From Parastagonospora avenae f. sp. tritici 18332-5 (taxonomy: Eukaryota > Ascomycota > Dothideomycetes > Pleosporales > Phaeosphaeriaceae): 64,000 nt of DNA. The notes below the pieces were generated by a model. The model worked only from the letters and a program-made list of their open reading frames with translations. It searched no databases and was not told where the DNA came from. Where the stretch lies: positions 310,001 to 374,000 of the forward strand of contig JAFJTR010000015.1 of NCBI GenBank assembly GCA_022559985.1, in the 5' to 3' direction. Position numbers and translations under genes: made by a program. Of this stretch, positions 10,307 to 22,699 are shown piece after piece. Positions within the stretch are counted from its first letter, which is position 1. Every line of letters starts with the position of its first letter.

Positions 10307-13300
10307 CTATGCGGCAATCTCCTCCTGGATGGTATCATGCTCGTGAATGCCGTTGCCATTGCCGTTCATCATGCCATCGCCGTTGGTGCCGTTGGTGACG
10401 TCGTCGTCGTCGCCATCATAGTCCATCTTCTCTTGTTGAGCGATGGCTTGTTGGGAGACGATCTCAGCGAGGCGCTTGAGGCGTGGGGTTTGGAGCCCTG
10501 ATATGTCGTTAGCGTGAATGATGCTTTTGGTGAATGTGGGATACGTACAAGATGGCGTGTATGTCTCTAGTGCGGTAATGACACGGGGCTCCGCAATCTC
10601 GTACGGGCCTGAGTCCTCCATGTCAACTGCTGTCAACAGCAGAACGTCGCTCTTCTCCGTTACGCGTGAGGCGACGGCCTTCATGATCTCGCCGTTGATG
10701 GGCTGCTCGTAGTCAGCAACCAGGTATTGGTTGAGGAGCTTCTGAATCTGGTTCGGGCTCAACATCCAGCAGATATCCTGGATGATCTCAATGTCGTTGA
10801 GAGTAGCCTTCTTCAGCTGAAGGAGCTTGGTAGCTTGCATGAGGTGCTCAAGCTGGAGCGTACCCTCAGGCATGTCGTGAGACTTGCACCACTCCTCGAT
10901 GCGAGTGATGTTGTAGTTGATTTGAAGTCCACGCTTCCACGAAAGGAAGTTTCTCCTCATGAGAAGGTCATTGAAAGCGGTTACGCCCACGAGACGGAGG
11001 AGCTCGGTGACGCATTGTGTGATGATTGAGTCCTCAAGGTAGTAAGCCTTCATGGCCTTGTAAACACTGTTCAACAGGCTGAGGAGATTGTCCATGCTGA
11101 AGGCAGGCGTATTGCTACCTTGCAGAAGCTTGCCGAGGAAGCGGTTAGACTCGTTCGTAACGAATCCAGGAAGTGATTGCGACTCGATGATAGCAGGAAT
11201 GATCATGCGCTGCAGCTTCTTCTTGAGCACCTTCATCCAGGTGTGGTAAATGTTGAACTCAAGACTTTCCAAGTCGTGCTTGACGATCTCGAGTAGACGG
11301 TCGTACTCGTAGTTGTCCGTCTTCTGTTGCTCGTACCAGTCCTCGGCAAGGAAGACGAAAGACAACATCTCGTGGACGTTGCTGAGCCAGAAGGCGCCAG
11401 GGTTGATCGCGTCATCGCTGTCATGCTGCATGACTTCTTGCTGAATCGACTGCATGACGTTCGCCAGGAAACGCTCGGACTCCTTCACGAAGCCATTGTT
11501 CCACATCTCCGAGGTGACGAGGTTGATGAGGTAAGCTGGGAACAGAACCTCCTTGTCGGTAGGGGGTGGCTGCGAAGTTGGCGATGGGATCTTCAGGTTC
11601 TTGATCAAACCGAGAGTGACCTCATCGTTCAGCATGTCCTCGTCAGCAAGGATAGACTCAAGCTCAGCCTCGACGTTATCGAAGTGGGCGAAAGTCGAGC
11701 CAGAAAGGTTCTGCCTGTGCGCAGAGGTACCAGGAGCCATGGAGACAGGTCGCGGGTTGTATGTGGCGCTGAAACGGTCCACAAGATCGCGGGTATCGGG
11801 CCCGGCGCTTCGCCTCTTGGGCGTCTTTGAAGTGACCATCTTGAGGAAGCCGCTGGCGGCCAAGGGTGCGTGCCCATTTGAAAGCTCGCCGTTGATGGGA
11901 CCATTGCGTTTCATCAATTCCATCTGCTCCTGCAGCTCGGCAAGCTGTTGTCGGAGTGTAAGCTTCTCGGTTTCGGTGACATTGCTCCTCCTCTTTGACT
12001 GCTCCAAGTCGTCGGTAGTCCTCTTGAGCGAGGCGCGGAGTTCCTTCTCCTCTTCCTGCAGGTGGCGCATCTTTGCATTGCTCTCGTCGTAGCTTGCCTG
12101 TAGCTTCTTGTACTCGTCCTCCATCTGGCTCAGCTTGGCTGCAGTAATGCCAGCCTGGTTGGCCTCGGCTTGCAACTCCTTTTGCCGGTTCTCAAGGGTA
12201 CGACTTCGCTCCTTGTAGGACTTGATCTGGTTCTCGTAGTTCTCCACTTGCGACTTGAGCGACTTGTTCTGTTCTTTCATCGAACCAAGAGTCTGGGTGA
12301 GCTCGACGACCTTGTTTTCCAGCTTGTAGGAGATGTTCTTGAGATCGCGAGACTCGGCACGCAAAGTCTTGTACTGTTTGCGAGCCTGTTTTCCTCTCCA
12401 CAGCTTCTGAACCATGACGACACTCTTCCTCTTGTTCCTCCAGTCCTTGAGCAATTTCTGTGATCGCCAGCTGCGTTGACAGATGAGAGCAGCTCGCAGC
12501 CATTGGCGGTCCATAATAGCCTGCCTGAGTAACCTTCCCTTGGCCTGAGCCTGGAGTGCAATGACTGACTGCCGGATGATGAGGAATTCTTTGCGAACCT
12601 TGCTGCCGCGCCAGATCCGTTGAATGGTTGTTGCGGCGCGAACCTGCCTGGCATCCTCGGCACGCTCTCTTGCCATGAAACCCCTAGCCAAAGATTGAAC
12701 AGACACAACGGCCTCACGCATCTCCATGTAGATACGGCGGTAGTATTTAGCGCGGAGGTTCTTCTGGATCATAATCGCGGCGTCGTTGAGTCTGGCTGTT
12801 CGGAGGTTCTCGAGGAACGCAAGCATACCAGCGCGGAAAAAGATCTTTGTTAGACCCATCTGGTACTTGTCGGTGCCATCGTTCTTGCCGGCACCCAGAG
12901 CCTTCTTCAAGATGGCGGTAGCCATATCTCGGATTTCTGGGGTCCATTCGTTTGACCTGACCAACATGTAGTATCGAAGAGCGAACTCCTCGTAGGTCCA
13001 TCTTGTTGGGTAACCAGCGCAACTAATTCTGACGGTCTCAAGAACACCACAAGCTCGCAATTGACTGAGAACCATGGGGCCGTCGAATTGCCAGGCAGCC
13101 TTGGCTTCGTTGGGCTTGATGCATCGAATATAGTGAACGTCGGTTGAGTTGATAGTATGCATCAGCTCGATGAGTGATGCCTTGAAGATACCACCAAGCG
13201 TCGGTTTCCTGTTCACGGCAATTCTACGGCCAGCGGACATGGTGGCTCCGGGCTTGGCGGACTGGGTGGAGGCGGTCTCCTTCTCCCGGATCTGTGCAGC

Positions 13301-15313
13301 TACATCCAAGACTTCGAGCAAGAACTTGTTACTGGAGGCCTTGAGGACTTCCATGTGCTCGTCAGGGACGGTATCTCTGTTCTTCTCGATGAAGCCATCA
13401 GACTCATATGTGACGTCGACTGCGTAATGGCAGACGGTGAAAGAAGACTTTCCGAACCGGGGCTTCTTGTAGAATTTGTGCTTGTCGCCAGAGAAGTTGT
13501 GGTGCAACTTGGTGACGAACTGCTCGTCAGAGCCCATGGGCAAGCGAGACTCTTCGTCAAGCAGGGACAAAACACCCAACTTGCCCTCGATGAGATCGAT
13601 ACACGGCTGGTTGTCTGCAAAGTCGATGAACTGCCAATCAATTTGTTCGCGCACGTACTCTTCCTGTTCGAGCTTGAAGACGTGGGCGTTGAATTCTTGC
13701 TGCAGCTTCTCATTGGCGTAGTTGATACAGAACTGTTCGAAAGAGTTCTTTGCAAAATGCTCGAAACCGTAAATATCCAGGACACCAATGAAGGTCTGGG
13801 CTTGGGCGAGAATCTGCTCGGTGGCAAGACTCTCGTTGGTGCGCTCAACGAGCCAGTCGAACATGCTGGAGTAGATGAACTTGGCAACAGAGTCTCGTAC
13901 AACAATGGCTGACTGCTGGGTCAAGTTTGAGACAATCTTCTCTCCTCTTGTGATGAGCTGCTTCTTTACAGTCCATTTTGCGAAGCTGCTCGCATCTATA
14001 CCAAGCAATGCGCAAGCCTTGACCAAGGCTGGCTCGTCTGGAGCGAGATTCGAATCTGTGCGTGTGGCTGTGATCTTGATGTCTCCGATATGCAGCAGCG
14101 CGGCAAGCAAGCGCCAGATGCCGGCCTGGGTTTCTGGTGGTACGCCAACCTTGGTGAGGGACTCCCGTGTCGCATTGAACTCAGCCTTGTCGTCTACACC
14201 GTCGATAACGGGTGCGCTTCCTTGGTTGAGGTAGCTAAATTCCTCGACGGGCCTGAGAGAGAGCTCCTCGCGTTCGGCGTCAGTAGCACCGGCAATCAGC
14301 TGGTAGAAGACGTGGTAATTACGCTCCTTAAGCGGCTGGAAGACCAGTCTTGAGCGTTCCAGCAAATAGACCCTGATCTTGGCGCCGATAATGTCCGTCT
14401 GCTTGTTGAACAGAATCTCAATGTATTTGCCGAAACGAGACGAGTTGTCGTTCCTGGTCGTCTTCGCGTTACCGAAGGCCTCCATAATGGGGTTGGTGGC
14501 CAGAATCTGCTCTTCGGTCTCACTCATCGAGTCGGCTTTGCCTCTCCGCCTGCCTGGGTTGTCCGGGGACTCGCGAGTCGCAAAGTATCGCATGATGTAC
14601 TTGGCACTGACGGTTTTACCAGCTCCGGATTCACCAGAGACGACGATAGTCTGGTTCTTCTGGTCGCGCAGCATGTCGCTAGCGGTGTTAGCCAAGGACG
14701 TGGGGCAAAGGGAGTATGGGGGTTGTGACGTACGCAAATGCCTCTTCTGCAATAGCGAATAAATGTGGTGCACCATATGAACGCTGCTTGCCGGCATATA
14801 CCTGCACCATGCCCGGTACATAGAGCGAGTCGACTCGAGCGAAGGGGTTCGTTGCAATCAGCACGATACCCGAGTATGTGTAGATCTCCTTCTGCAGATA
14901 GCGCAGCTTGATGGCCTGGAGCACTATGCACAGTCAGTATGCCTTGGTCGGTTCGGGCAGTGGGCGCATGCATACCAGCCGGCTCGTTGAGATGGGACAA
15001 GTTGGTCAAATCATCGCTGGCCTCGAGCATGGCCGGGTTCATCAGCGGGGGCAAGTTGGGGTCATTGCCGGTCTGGATGGCGAGAAGGGTCGTCTCAACG
15101 GTTTTTTTCTGTGCAGTGCATCGTCAGCCGTGGTTCTTCACATGTGGCCGTGACCCCTCCTCGTCGTGTGGTGCGTACCTCGCCGTTCTCGAGCTGGAAC
15201 ACCAGCTTCACCTTGTCCCCCTCGATCTGCTTGTCGACAACCTCGGAGGCAACCCAGCCGTCGGTCGGGTCGGGCTGCCATGCCCGGGTGCCGTTCTCGT
15301 AGATGTGCGCCAT
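10307..15313 (-). CDS. MYO2: Class V myosin heavy chain
   Basis: Exons on the minus strand: 15179-15313, 14976-15108, 14734-14923, 10549-14678, 10307-10497, giving 1592 residues, the usual class V size. The start MAHIYENGTRAW leads into an SH3-like N-terminus and the motor. The P-loop GESGAGKT is near residues 167-174, and the motor runs to about 780 with the LNDAAIMIQ converter edge. IQ motifs follow (TTIQRIWRG, VVMVQKLWRG and others), then a coiled coil (about 905-1080) and a C-terminal DIL cargo domain (FLSWKRGLQINYNITRIEEW). In yeasts and moulds this motor carries secretory vesicles and organelles along actin to the growing tip and binds cargo through the DIL domain. The tail ends in an Asp/Gly/Asn-rich stretch. 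The last intron (10498-10548) is 51 nt with no in-frame stop. Confidence 0.93.
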
Positions 15314-16130
15314 GGTGGTGGTGGTCGTGTCCCGCTCCCTCTCCTCGTGTGGTGGGAGCAAGTCAGGGTCCAAGACTCCTGCTACAAAAGGCTATACTGA
15401 CTCCCGCTCGCTAAATTTGGGGGCGGCCGCTGGGAGTGAAAGAGACAGCGTGCAAGATCGCTGCAGTCACAGCATCAGGTGCATGGCGGAGGGAATTGTG
15501 TGCGTGTTGAGTCTTCGGCATGCTGGCGGTGTCGAACCTCTCAGGAAATGGAAGGCACGCTAGTCACACCGCCCATGTGTCCCGCTTGCCGCACGAGCCA
15601 GACGCAGGAGACGCAGCCATACAGACGGGGCATTGGCTCAAGCCCACGCAGAACACCTGGAGCCGCGCATGAAATCGTCTCACCACAGACGCACTCAGAG
15701 GGCCATGCAGCAGTCTCCACCGGTTTAAGTCGAACTGCCTCGAGGATATGCTGTGCCACCCTCGACGGCTGAACTTGCTCACACACACACTTCACCAAAG
15801 TAGTCGACCAGCCTAAAGGGCCAAGCGGGGCATTGGTGTCCCACACGTAATGAACGTCAAGACGCTGCCAACGTTTCGAAGCCCGGGGTCTACCGCTGTT
15901 TCTTGCGTGGCACCCGCATGCTGAAACAACGACGCAGAGTTATCAGATTTCTCGCATTTGCTATGGTAAAATCATCTCTATGCGCCCAGATCCGTCCGTG
16001 TACCCCGAGATCGATTATCTTGAGAACGCCATGTTGAATGCTTTTGCTTTTGCTTGTCTATCCTGCTGCGAGTCGTAGAACACGATGCCAATGTTATGGA
16101 AACATCCTGAAACTAGACACCCGCTGTTCT
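15314..16130. other. Myosin promoter side and PHGDH 3' side
   Basis: No gene is supported. The part next to 15313 should hold the myosin promoter and leader. A short CA run occurs near 15780. Confidence 0.45.
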
Positions 16131-17678
16131 CTAGTACAGAACTCGGGTTCGGATGCAAGCTGCTCCTGTTAGCCAACGTACTTACTCAACAAAGGGAGTA
16201 CTCACAGGAAAGCTCTTCCAGGCTCTGGAAGAGATCTCTAATTTCTTCCTCCTTGACATCGCTGATATCGGCCATGAGGTAGGCGACCTCGCCTCTTGAG
16301 TCGGACATCTGTTTCTCGATGTTGTGGTGGAGAAGCACGTTGTTCACTGCCCGCACGTTAGCCTCACTTTTTGGCTTAGGTTCGACGATCTCGACTTACC
16401 TTGCCGCAGCACACCAGGTACGTTCTTGTGGATGTAGATGACTCGCAAGCTGTTTGGCTCGTCATGTGTCAAGCTCCTCAGGTTGACCTCGGGCAAGTTG
16501 ACCGCGCCCAACGTGGTGCCCTCGTTGACGTATCGCACCAGCGCTGTGCTGACCTCGACACCAATCGCACTCTGGGCCTCCTCAGTGCTGCCACCAATAT
16601 GTGGCGTTAAGATGATGTTCTTGAGACCGACCAGGTCCTTGGTCCACGAGTTCAGGTCGTTCGCAAAGTAGTCACCGTTGCCAGCGGGCTCGTTGGGGAA
16701 CACATCGATGGCAGCGCCAGCAATCTTGCCTGAGCGCGAGGCTTCAATGAGGGCAGGGATATCGATGACGGTTCCACGCGCGTTGTTGATGAGGTAGCTG
16801 CCATCCTTCATCTTCGCGAGCTCGTCAGCGCCGATAAGGTCCTTGGTGTCGGCAGTCGCTGGTACGTGCAGCGAGACGAAGTCGGCCTGTTGCAACAGCT
16901 CGTCCAGCGTAGCCACCTGTCGCGCAGTTCCCAAACCCATCATGGTCAAGACATCGTAGTAGATGACGCTCATGCCCATCGACTCTGCCAGGACACTCAG
17001 CTGGCTGCCAATGTGTCCATAGCCGACTATGCCCAGTGTCTTGCCACGAATTTCCCAGCAACCCTTGCTGACCTTGTTCCAGGTGCCGTTGTGAAGTTCG
17101 TTCGAGCGGTCGCCGAGTTGGCGGGCGAGTACGATGATCTCTGCGATGACGAGTTCGGCGACGGAGCGCGAGTTGCTGAAGGGCGAATTGAAGACGGCGA
17201 TACCCTTCTGCGCAGCGGTTTGGAGATCGACCTGGTTTGTGCCAATACAGAAGCAACCGATGACAATCAAGTTCTTCGCCTCTTCCAGCACCCGCTTCGT
17301 GAGCTTTGTCTTGGAGCGAATACCAATGACGTGCACATCGCGAATCTTCTCAATCAACTGGTCTTCTGACAGGCTACTCTTCAAAGCCTCGACTTGGTAG
17401 CCCTGTCCCTTTAAAATATCGACACCAGCGTCGTTGACATTTTCCAACAACAAGACTTTGAAATCCTTCGTGTCGAACGGCTTCAGCTGTTTTGCAAGTT
17501 GTGACGCATGTGAAAGCGCGGGCACGGAACCATTGCGGCCATCCTGAAAGCTTCCGGAAGGCGGTTGTCGGAATGTCGAAGGCGGGCTGTGGAAGGACAG
17601 GCTTGGGCTCGTACTGAGGTTCAGGCTGTTAGAAACGCTACGTGCGAGGCTGCCCGCGATGTCTTGTGGAGGTGTCAT
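16131..17678 (-). CDS. SER33: D-3-phosphoglycerate dehydrogenase
   Basis: Exons on the minus strand: 16400-17678, 16206-16346, 16131-16159, giving 482 residues, close to yeast Ser3/Ser33. The enzyme oxidises 3-phosphoglycerate to 3-phosphohydroxypyruvate with NAD, the first step of serine synthesis, in the cytosol. Visible features are the NAD-binding GIVGYGHIGS, the substrate region GTNQVDL, the catalytic arginine in NNARGTVID and the histidine in LTPHIGGSTEEAQ. A C-terminal ACT domain (SLRVIYIHKNVPGVLRQ) is completed by the two small exons and ends in RTRVLY. The first ~65 residues are Ser/Pro-rich, as in fungal homologues. The start is the ATG at 17678; the in-frame codon 9 nt upstream is GTG. 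Confidence 0.94.
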
Positions 17679-18342
17679 GGTGTGCACGGAGTTTGCGGAG
17701 GACGCTCGGGCGGGGTGTTACAACTCAATCTGGTTGCACGATCCGGAAGGTGCTAAGAGGGTCCAGGTATAAAGTAGAGATAAGACCTTAGGGTGAGACA
17801 GGTCGGTGTTGAAATCTTGCTGGGGAAATTAGGTGATGAGGGCTTATTGCGATGGTAAGTGCAGCATCAATGAAAGGATGACCGCAGCGACAAGGAACAG
17901 CGACAACAGGAACCAGTCAACAGGTCTCCACTCTATTACAAAGTGTATGCTGAGCCGATTTGTGTTTGACAAAGCAAAGCTGACAGCTACATATGACTCC
18001 ATCAAAGTCCGAGTCTTTACAAAATTTCTTGACGCGCCGCATGATGCAATCGCGCTAACCCCTCCATCACCAAAATACTGATGGTGGCTTGTGCGACGCT
18101 CCGCTTTCGGGGTATCGATGATGCGCCAGCAATGGTCTATTCTGCAGGCAAGCAAAACTCCGGAAACGAGGCTAAAAGCGAAATTGGTTTTGCGATGAAG
18201 GGCCATGGCATTCATTATCTATGTGTGTTGAGACTTATATTTGCTCCTTGCTTGTGTCATGCAACCGCCCAAAGTTCGTTAATCCTGAAGAACTTCCTGA
18301 TGAGAGTCCAATGTTCCCGACTCGTATACACGTCAGCGCATT
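17679..18342. other. Intergenic, PHGDH upstream region
   Basis: Spacer between the start of the phosphoglycerate dehydrogenase gene and the 3' end of the G6PD gene, both on the minus strand. No further gene is recognised; short open frames have no family features. Confidence 0.45.
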
Positions 18343-20409
18343 TTACAACTTCTGCTCGTTCATGGGCCATTGGTAGCCTGTAAATTGGTCAGTACATTGA
18401 CAAGCTGTCACAGAGGTGAGGTCCTACCTGCTGCGTCGCTGAATTTGTAGCCGTAAGATGACGTGAAGTCGTCAAGCACGGCAGGACCGCGAGATCCTAG
18501 GAATACGATTAGCAATAGAAGTGGATAAATAATTCCGTTGGAGCTTACCGTAAGGGTACTCCATAGGAATAATCTCCTTGTTGTCGTCAAGGTAGTGTAG
18601 CAGAGGAGTGAAGATCCTCCAGCTGGCGTCAAGCTCATCATCACGGACAAAGTTGGAGTGGTCGCCCTTGAGCGCATCCAGAATGAGTGATTCGTAGGCT
18701 TCTGGGATCTTCAGGTCGGAGAAGCGCCGCCTGTAGGTGAGGTCGAGCTCTGTGAGAACGGTCTGCATGCTGAGACCGGGCAGCTTCGAGTTCATCTTGA
18801 TGTACACACTCTCGTTCGGCTGTACACGGATGACGAGCTCGTTTCGGGGAATGTCCTTGAAAATGCCTGAAGTGACATCCTTGAACTGGATGCGCACCTC
18901 GGTCTTCTGCTCGTTGAGGGCCTTTCCTGCCTTCAGAATAAAAGGAACGCCATCCCACCTCTCGTTCTTGATGTATGCGACCATTGAGGCAAAGGTAGGG
19001 CATCGAGAGTCCTTAGGGACGGTGTCATCCTCCTTGTAGCCGGGCTTCGTGCCGTCAAGAGACTTTCCGTACTGGCCGATGATCACGTTCTTTGGCTCGA
19101 TCGCGGCCATGCCACGAAGGACGCGGACCTTCTCGTCACGGATGTCTTCGGCGGAGAAGGAGATCGGTCGCTCCATGGCGAGGAGGGTGAGTACTTGCAA
19201 CAGATCTAGTCCTGTTAGACGAGTCTTAGAATCTTTCCACAGTTTGACTTACGGTTTTGCATGACATCGCGGATGATGCCAAACTCGTCGAAGTAGCCGC
19301 CTCGTCCCTCTGTGCCAAAAGGCTCCTTGAATGTGATCTAACCTTATCAGCGGTCGACCTTCGTGATCCCATATATTCCGTACCTGAACGTTGTCGATGT
19401 GGTTCCTGTTCCATGTGGCGCCAAAGAACTCGTTACCGAATCGGAGAATGAGGATGTTCTTGACCATCTCCTTGCCCAGGTAGTGATCAATACGGTAGAG
19501 CTCGTCTTCGGTCCAGTCTGGTGCGAGCGCGTTCTGAAGCTCTCGGGAGCTTGGGAGATCTTTGCCGAAGGGCTTCTCGACCTATTGCTCCACGATTAGC
19601 TGCAGATTGGAAGATGACTGTATGCGGACAACGTACGATGACACGAGAAATGCCGTTCTTTGGGTAGCAGTTGCGCTTCAGGTGCTGCGAGACTGTGATG
19701 AAGACACTGGGAGGGAGCGCCATGTAGAATATCCTGTTGGTCTCCTTGCGGCCCTTCTCGAGGTCCTTGAGGTGCTTCTCGAGATCCTGGAAGGACTCAT
19801 CCTTGTCATACTGGCCAGACACGTATGTACAGAAGCCGCAGAACTCCTCGAGTTGCTTCTCAAGCTCTTTTGTGGGGGTCTTGATGTACGACTTGACCCG
19901 CTTGAGGTACTCATCGTGGTCCATTTTCGTTCGTGCATATCCGACGATGCGAATGTTCTTGGGGAGGAAATTGTTGCGGTGCTACAGACTGTCAAATTTG
20001 GGCGCGGGAAGTTGCAGACGTGGTACCTACAAGGCCGAAGAGCGCGGGGAACTGCTTGAGGTTAGTATTGTCGCAGATGCTCTCGTCCCTCGAGTACTCA
20101 CGGTCTTCTTCTTTGCCAGATCGCCGGACGCGCCTAGAACGACTATGATGGTGTTGTCCTTGAGCTCCATGTTGCTGCATAGGAAGGATGATCAGCCGTC
20201 GTGTCTTGTATGCTTTGAAGCCGCGCTCTCCACATTTGGGAGCTGCCCCTCCACCAGAACGCGGAACCCATTTCGTGCACGGAAAGGCTCAGAATCAAAA
20301 TACAATGGGCATGCAAATCCGGAAACCCCGGAAATCATAGCTGGGAGTGGGAAAAGACCTACCCAGCGGTGAGCTCATCGTGCTTAGGCTGAATAACAGT
20401 GTCCGCCAT
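18343..20409 (-). CDS. ZWF1: Glucose-6-phosphate 1-dehydrogenase
   Basis: Nine exons on the minus strand: 20363-20409, 20102-20174, 20031-20051, 19637-19981, 19384-19581, 19253-19337, 18549-19205, 18428-18496, 18343-18377. They give 509 residues with the frame closing exactly. The enzyme makes 6-phosphogluconolactone and NADPH, the entry to the oxidative pentose phosphate pathway. The NADP-binding motif GASGDLAKKKT spans exons 2-3, the active-site RIDHYLGKE is intact, and GATWNRNHIDNVQ and RPISFSAEDIRDEKV follow. The C-terminus ends YQWPMNEQKL. Exon 3 is only 21 nt (FPALFGL). The first exon is 47 nt and is followed by a 188-nt intron. Confidence 0.95.
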
Positions 20410-22263
20410 GATAGCAGATGGGGGGAGACTGCGAAGGCTGCGCAGGGAGGGCGAGGTGAGAGGCGGAGGTCAATTGGAGGCTTTCAAAATCGATCGGAGG
20501 TTAGGATGAACAAGACGTCAGAGGAATGGCGGAAGGAGCGGAGGGGCCGTGTTGTTTGAAGGAAAAGCTTCGGTGGTGGGGTCAGAGGCCCTGCGTCTAG
20601 CGGCCGTTCTGGTCTTCTTGACGTATTGTTGTCGCCTCTCGGAGTGCAGCAGTGGTCAACAGCGATCAGAGAGAAAGTCACGGCAGATCTTAGAGCGAGG
20701 GCTCAACGTCTTTTAAAAGAGCCTTGAGGAGGCATCCAGGTTATCAAGCAGCACTTAGCGGCACAACACGTCTCGCGAAGCACAACTCCGGCGCCAGTCA
20801 GATCTTACAACAATGCTGGCCGGAGCCTTAAAACCGGTGGTCGCGGACGAACCCCCACCATGACCTACATTCATGCTGCGGCAGCTTCTCGCGCGCGTCG
20901 GAAGTGCATGACAAAGCTCAGAGAAGCTGGCCGAGATCTCAATCATCTAACATTTGTCCGAAAATTCAGCCTTGTTTCACTGTTGTCGCAGCGCTGTGAA
21001 GGTAGCGTACGCGTGCGCTTCGGTGCCCCGCTCTGCTGCCCACGCTCCGAATACAGGAGCTCCCAAAGCACGTCTCGGGGCGGGATAATGTAAGAAGCGG
21101 CACGCCCCAAACTCAGTATGACGATGTACAGCTGTTGAGTACTGCCAGCCCCCGGGTCCCCAGCATCGTCACGTCGAAGATGCGTTGTTGAGGCTCTAGT
21201 TGCTTGTCGCACCCACATGTACTTGGGTTCAGATTGCTGGTTGTCGACCAATAAGCATTGCTTTTGGAGCAATCGCTTGAGGTCGGACTTTTGCCGTTGG
21301 CAATAATGCACATAGCGCGCGGAGGTGGTTGTGTATTACGAGCTCGGTATTTGCATTAGACCGGCGGTTTTCATATCGCGGTCATCATCGGCGGACTCCA
21401 GTTTGCATGGCTATGGTAACCAAAGAAGTTCATAGGGGTACGATTTAGGTATGACTGCACCCGAAGCGACCTCAAATTATGTGCGATCCAGGCAAGATTC
21501 TCTTGGGCAATTTTGGGAAAGGAAGCATAGCTGGTGCACCATGGATCTCGTCCACACCGGCCATCACTCTCCCCTCCCTCCACAAGAGAGCATGGAGGTA
21601 TACGGGCACTGAGTTAGGCTGTCAATACGGTTCGCTTGGTAAGAGCCCTGTCGTTACATAGGTCGCGCAGTGCTGATAGGCCCAAACAGCTGGTTTCTCT
21701 GCATGAACCGTTCAAGCGTGAAGCGTCAATGGCAGAAACAAGCGAAAGCAAACAGCACCAGGTCGTGCGATATGTAACTCATGCGCGTACTTCGCAGGCG
21801 TTGAGTATATTGGCATGACTTTCAATATCTTGATTTATAGCAAAGACGAGCTTGAGAACGTATGCGCTCATTGACGTGCAACTAAAGAGAAGAGGTGATG
21901 AGGTAGCCTGTACATGTTCAAGGATTTCTAATAGAATTAAGTAGAGTATCTTACAGCGTCGAATACATCCAGGCTCCTCTAAGAACTTGCAATAAGTTTA
22001 CCTCTGACGACTATCAGCTCACGCTGTTGTCGCTGAGTAGGCACGAATTTCGCCGTTGCCTGGTGATCTGGAGCACCTTCCCATGGTCACGGGAATGTGG
22101 TGAGCGTCGGAGCGCCAAGCCTATGATGGCCAGTGCGCAGCCCACTCGCTTCGAAGCGTCCATCAATATTATAACATCGAAGAAACCAGACTAACCAGCA
22201 GCAACACCACGACCACGGTCTCGATACCCTTCTCCCAAATTACCCGGAAGCAAATCGTTCGCC
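20410..22263. other. Divergent promoter region of G6PD and eL33
   Basis: A 1.85-kb spacer between two divergently transcribed genes. No gene is supported. It contains one copy of a dispersed repeat (21887-22065). Confidence 0.5.
21887..22065 (+). repeat. Dispersed repeat, copy A
   Basis: This stretch aligns by eye with 35645-35800 over most of its length (shared GTAGCCTGTA, ATGTTCAAGGATTTCTAA, GAGTATCTTA, CGAATACATC). Copy A has an extra ~18 nt near 21985-22005. Its right end (22038-22064) resembles the inverted repeats at 35267-35297 and 35451-35481. No open frame is present, so it looks like a non-coding element remnant. Confidence 0.65.
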
Positions 22264-22699
22264 ATGTCTGAGAAGTCCCACCGCCTCTATGTCAAGGGAA
22301 AGCACATTTCGTGAGCACGCACCGCCGCGACACGCAATTCCTGCATCGCTAACAACCCACAGCTATCAGCGAGGAAAGCGCAACACCAACCCTGGCACTT
22401 CGCTGTTGAAGCTCGAGGGTGTTGACAGCACCGAGGCGGCAAACTGGTACTGCGGCAAGCGCGTAGCCTGTACGTACACTTGAACCCGAAAGCGCACAAT
22501 GGAATGGAGGATTAACGGCTTCGCAGACGTCTACCGTGCTCAGAAGGCCATCCAGGGCTCCAAGATCCGCGTCATCTGGGGCAAGGTCACTCGGCCACAC
22601 GGCAACAGCGGTGCCGTTCGCGCCAAGTTCAGGTCCAACCTGCCTCCCAAGTCTTTCGGTGCCTCCGTCCGCGTCATGCTTTACCCTTCTTCGATATAA
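22264..22699 (+). CDS. RPL33: 60S ribosomal protein eL33 (L35a)
   Basis: Exons 22264-22310, 22363-22469, 22527-22699 give 108 residues, the normal length. The protein is a component of the large ribosomal subunit. It reads MSEKSHRLYVKGKHIS, then YQRGKRNTNPGTSLLKLEGV, WYCGKRVAYVYRAQK, IRVIWGKVTRPHGNSG, and the conserved end LPPKSFGASVRVMLYPSSI. The first intron interrupts the codon after HI, and the second falls in RVAY. The ATG at 22264 is the only start that gives the family N-terminus. Confidence 0.95.

Noticed and set aside
11327..12092. Long plus-strand open frames opposite the myosin gene
   Set aside because: They lie antisense to conserved myosin coding sequence and have no family features; they result from codon bias on the other strand.
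20410..22263. Search for tRNA or 5S rRNA genes in the larger spacers
   Set aside because: No B-box-like GGTTCGAATCC sequence with matching A box and acceptor stem was seen in this or the other large spacers.
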